A DNA stretch of 5,649 nucleotides, taken from contig JAGAZG010000059.1 in assembly GCA_017940105.1 (NCBI GenBank), forward strand, positions 1 to 5,649. Direction: 5' to 3'. The translations under genes and the position numbers were made by a program. The notes under the pieces were generated by a model. It saw only the letters and a program-made list of their open reading frames with translations, searched no databases and was not told where the DNA came from. Every line of letters starts with the position of its first letter. Within the stretch, counting starts at the first letter, position 1. This DNA comes from Mailhella sp. (lineage in GTDB: Bacteria; Desulfobacterota; Desulfovibrionia; Desulfovibrionales; Desulfovibrionaceae). Of this stretch, positions 5,526 through 5,649 are shown one piece after another.

Positions 5526-5530
5526 ATGAC

Positions 5531-5587
5531 CTGTCTGGAGCATTTTCAAAAATGCTCCAGACAGTTTTGCCGGAGGCAAAGCTGTCT
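5531..5587. repeat. Two overlapping, mutually exclusive hairpins sharing one arm
   Basis: The first hairpin is a perfect 16-bp inverted repeat: 5531-5546 pairs with 5549-5564 around a CA centre. Its last six bases, AGACAG (5559-5564), can instead pair with CTGTCT (5582-5587). That closes a second stem, continued by one T-G pair and TTTGCC/GGCAAA (5566-5571 and 5575-5580) with a GGA loop, about 13 bp in all. CTGTCT therefore occurs on both sides of its complement. The first hairpin is followed by only four Ts, so it is a weak terminator at best, and a strong one lies just upstream. A dispersed palindromic repeat (REP or small MITE-like) or a terminator for a gene entering from the right are the alternatives. 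Confidence 0.65.
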
Positions 5588-5649
5588 CGCCAGCCATGAG
5601 CAGCCAGGATTTGTCAATGCGGCAAAGCCTCTTCCCCCAGGGCCACGCA
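5588..5649. other. Right-edge stretch without a supportable gene
   Basis: 62 bases. On the minus strand a short open frame enters from the right and stops at the TGA at about 5614-5616, which could be the last codons of a leftward gene. The visible part is far too short to judge. Confidence 0.3.

Noticed and set aside
5531..5568. Terminator of the DUF4139 gene
   Set aside because: The stem is strong but followed by only four Ts, and a complete terminator with seven Ts lies directly upstream at 5482-5525.

Overview
The window looks like ordinary chromosome from a moderately GC-rich Gram-negative bacterium. A sulfate-reducer-like lineage such as Desulfovibrionaceae is my best guess. It rests only on overall base composition, a TSUP/TauE-SafE-type sulfur-anion exporter and an iron-sulfur flavoprotein, so treat it as a weak inference. 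I see no insertion sequence, phage gene, CRISPR array, rRNA or tRNA.

Layout. Positions 1-2639 hold a tightly packed block of four genes on the minus strand. In transcription order these are a glyoxalase-II-like metallo-beta-lactamase (MBL) hydrolase, an iron-sulfur flavodoxin-family oxidoreductase that starts in an ATGA overlap with the hydrolase stop, a ComF-family phosphoribosyltransferase-like protein, and a tRNA-dihydrouridine synthase that runs off the left edge. The dihydrouridine synthase is preceded by a 162-base gap with several small dyads and has its own strong Shine-Dalgarno. Positions 2640-2972 are a divergent intergenic region. It carries an 8-bp-arm inverted repeat on the operon side and a near-consensus sigma70 promoter pointing right, followed by a leader of about 187 nt with three clear hairpins. 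The leader precedes a TSUP permease gene (2973-3782), which ends in a textbook terminator. A separately promoted gene (3955-5451) encodes a secreted DUF4139 (MuiA-like) protein and is closed by a second strong terminator. The last 120 bases contain two overlapping, mutually exclusive hairpins and then a short stretch with no supportable gene.

How the genes may work together. The leftward block mixes small-molecule detoxification or redox functions (MBL hydrolase, flavoprotein) with DNA-uptake-family and tRNA-modification genes. Overlap and spacing suggest co-transcription of at least the first three genes, but no shared pathway is obvious. The permease and the DUF4139 gene are each insulated by a terminator and look like single-gene units. 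The least explained element is the long structured leader of the permease gene, which matches no riboswitch class I could recognise by eye.
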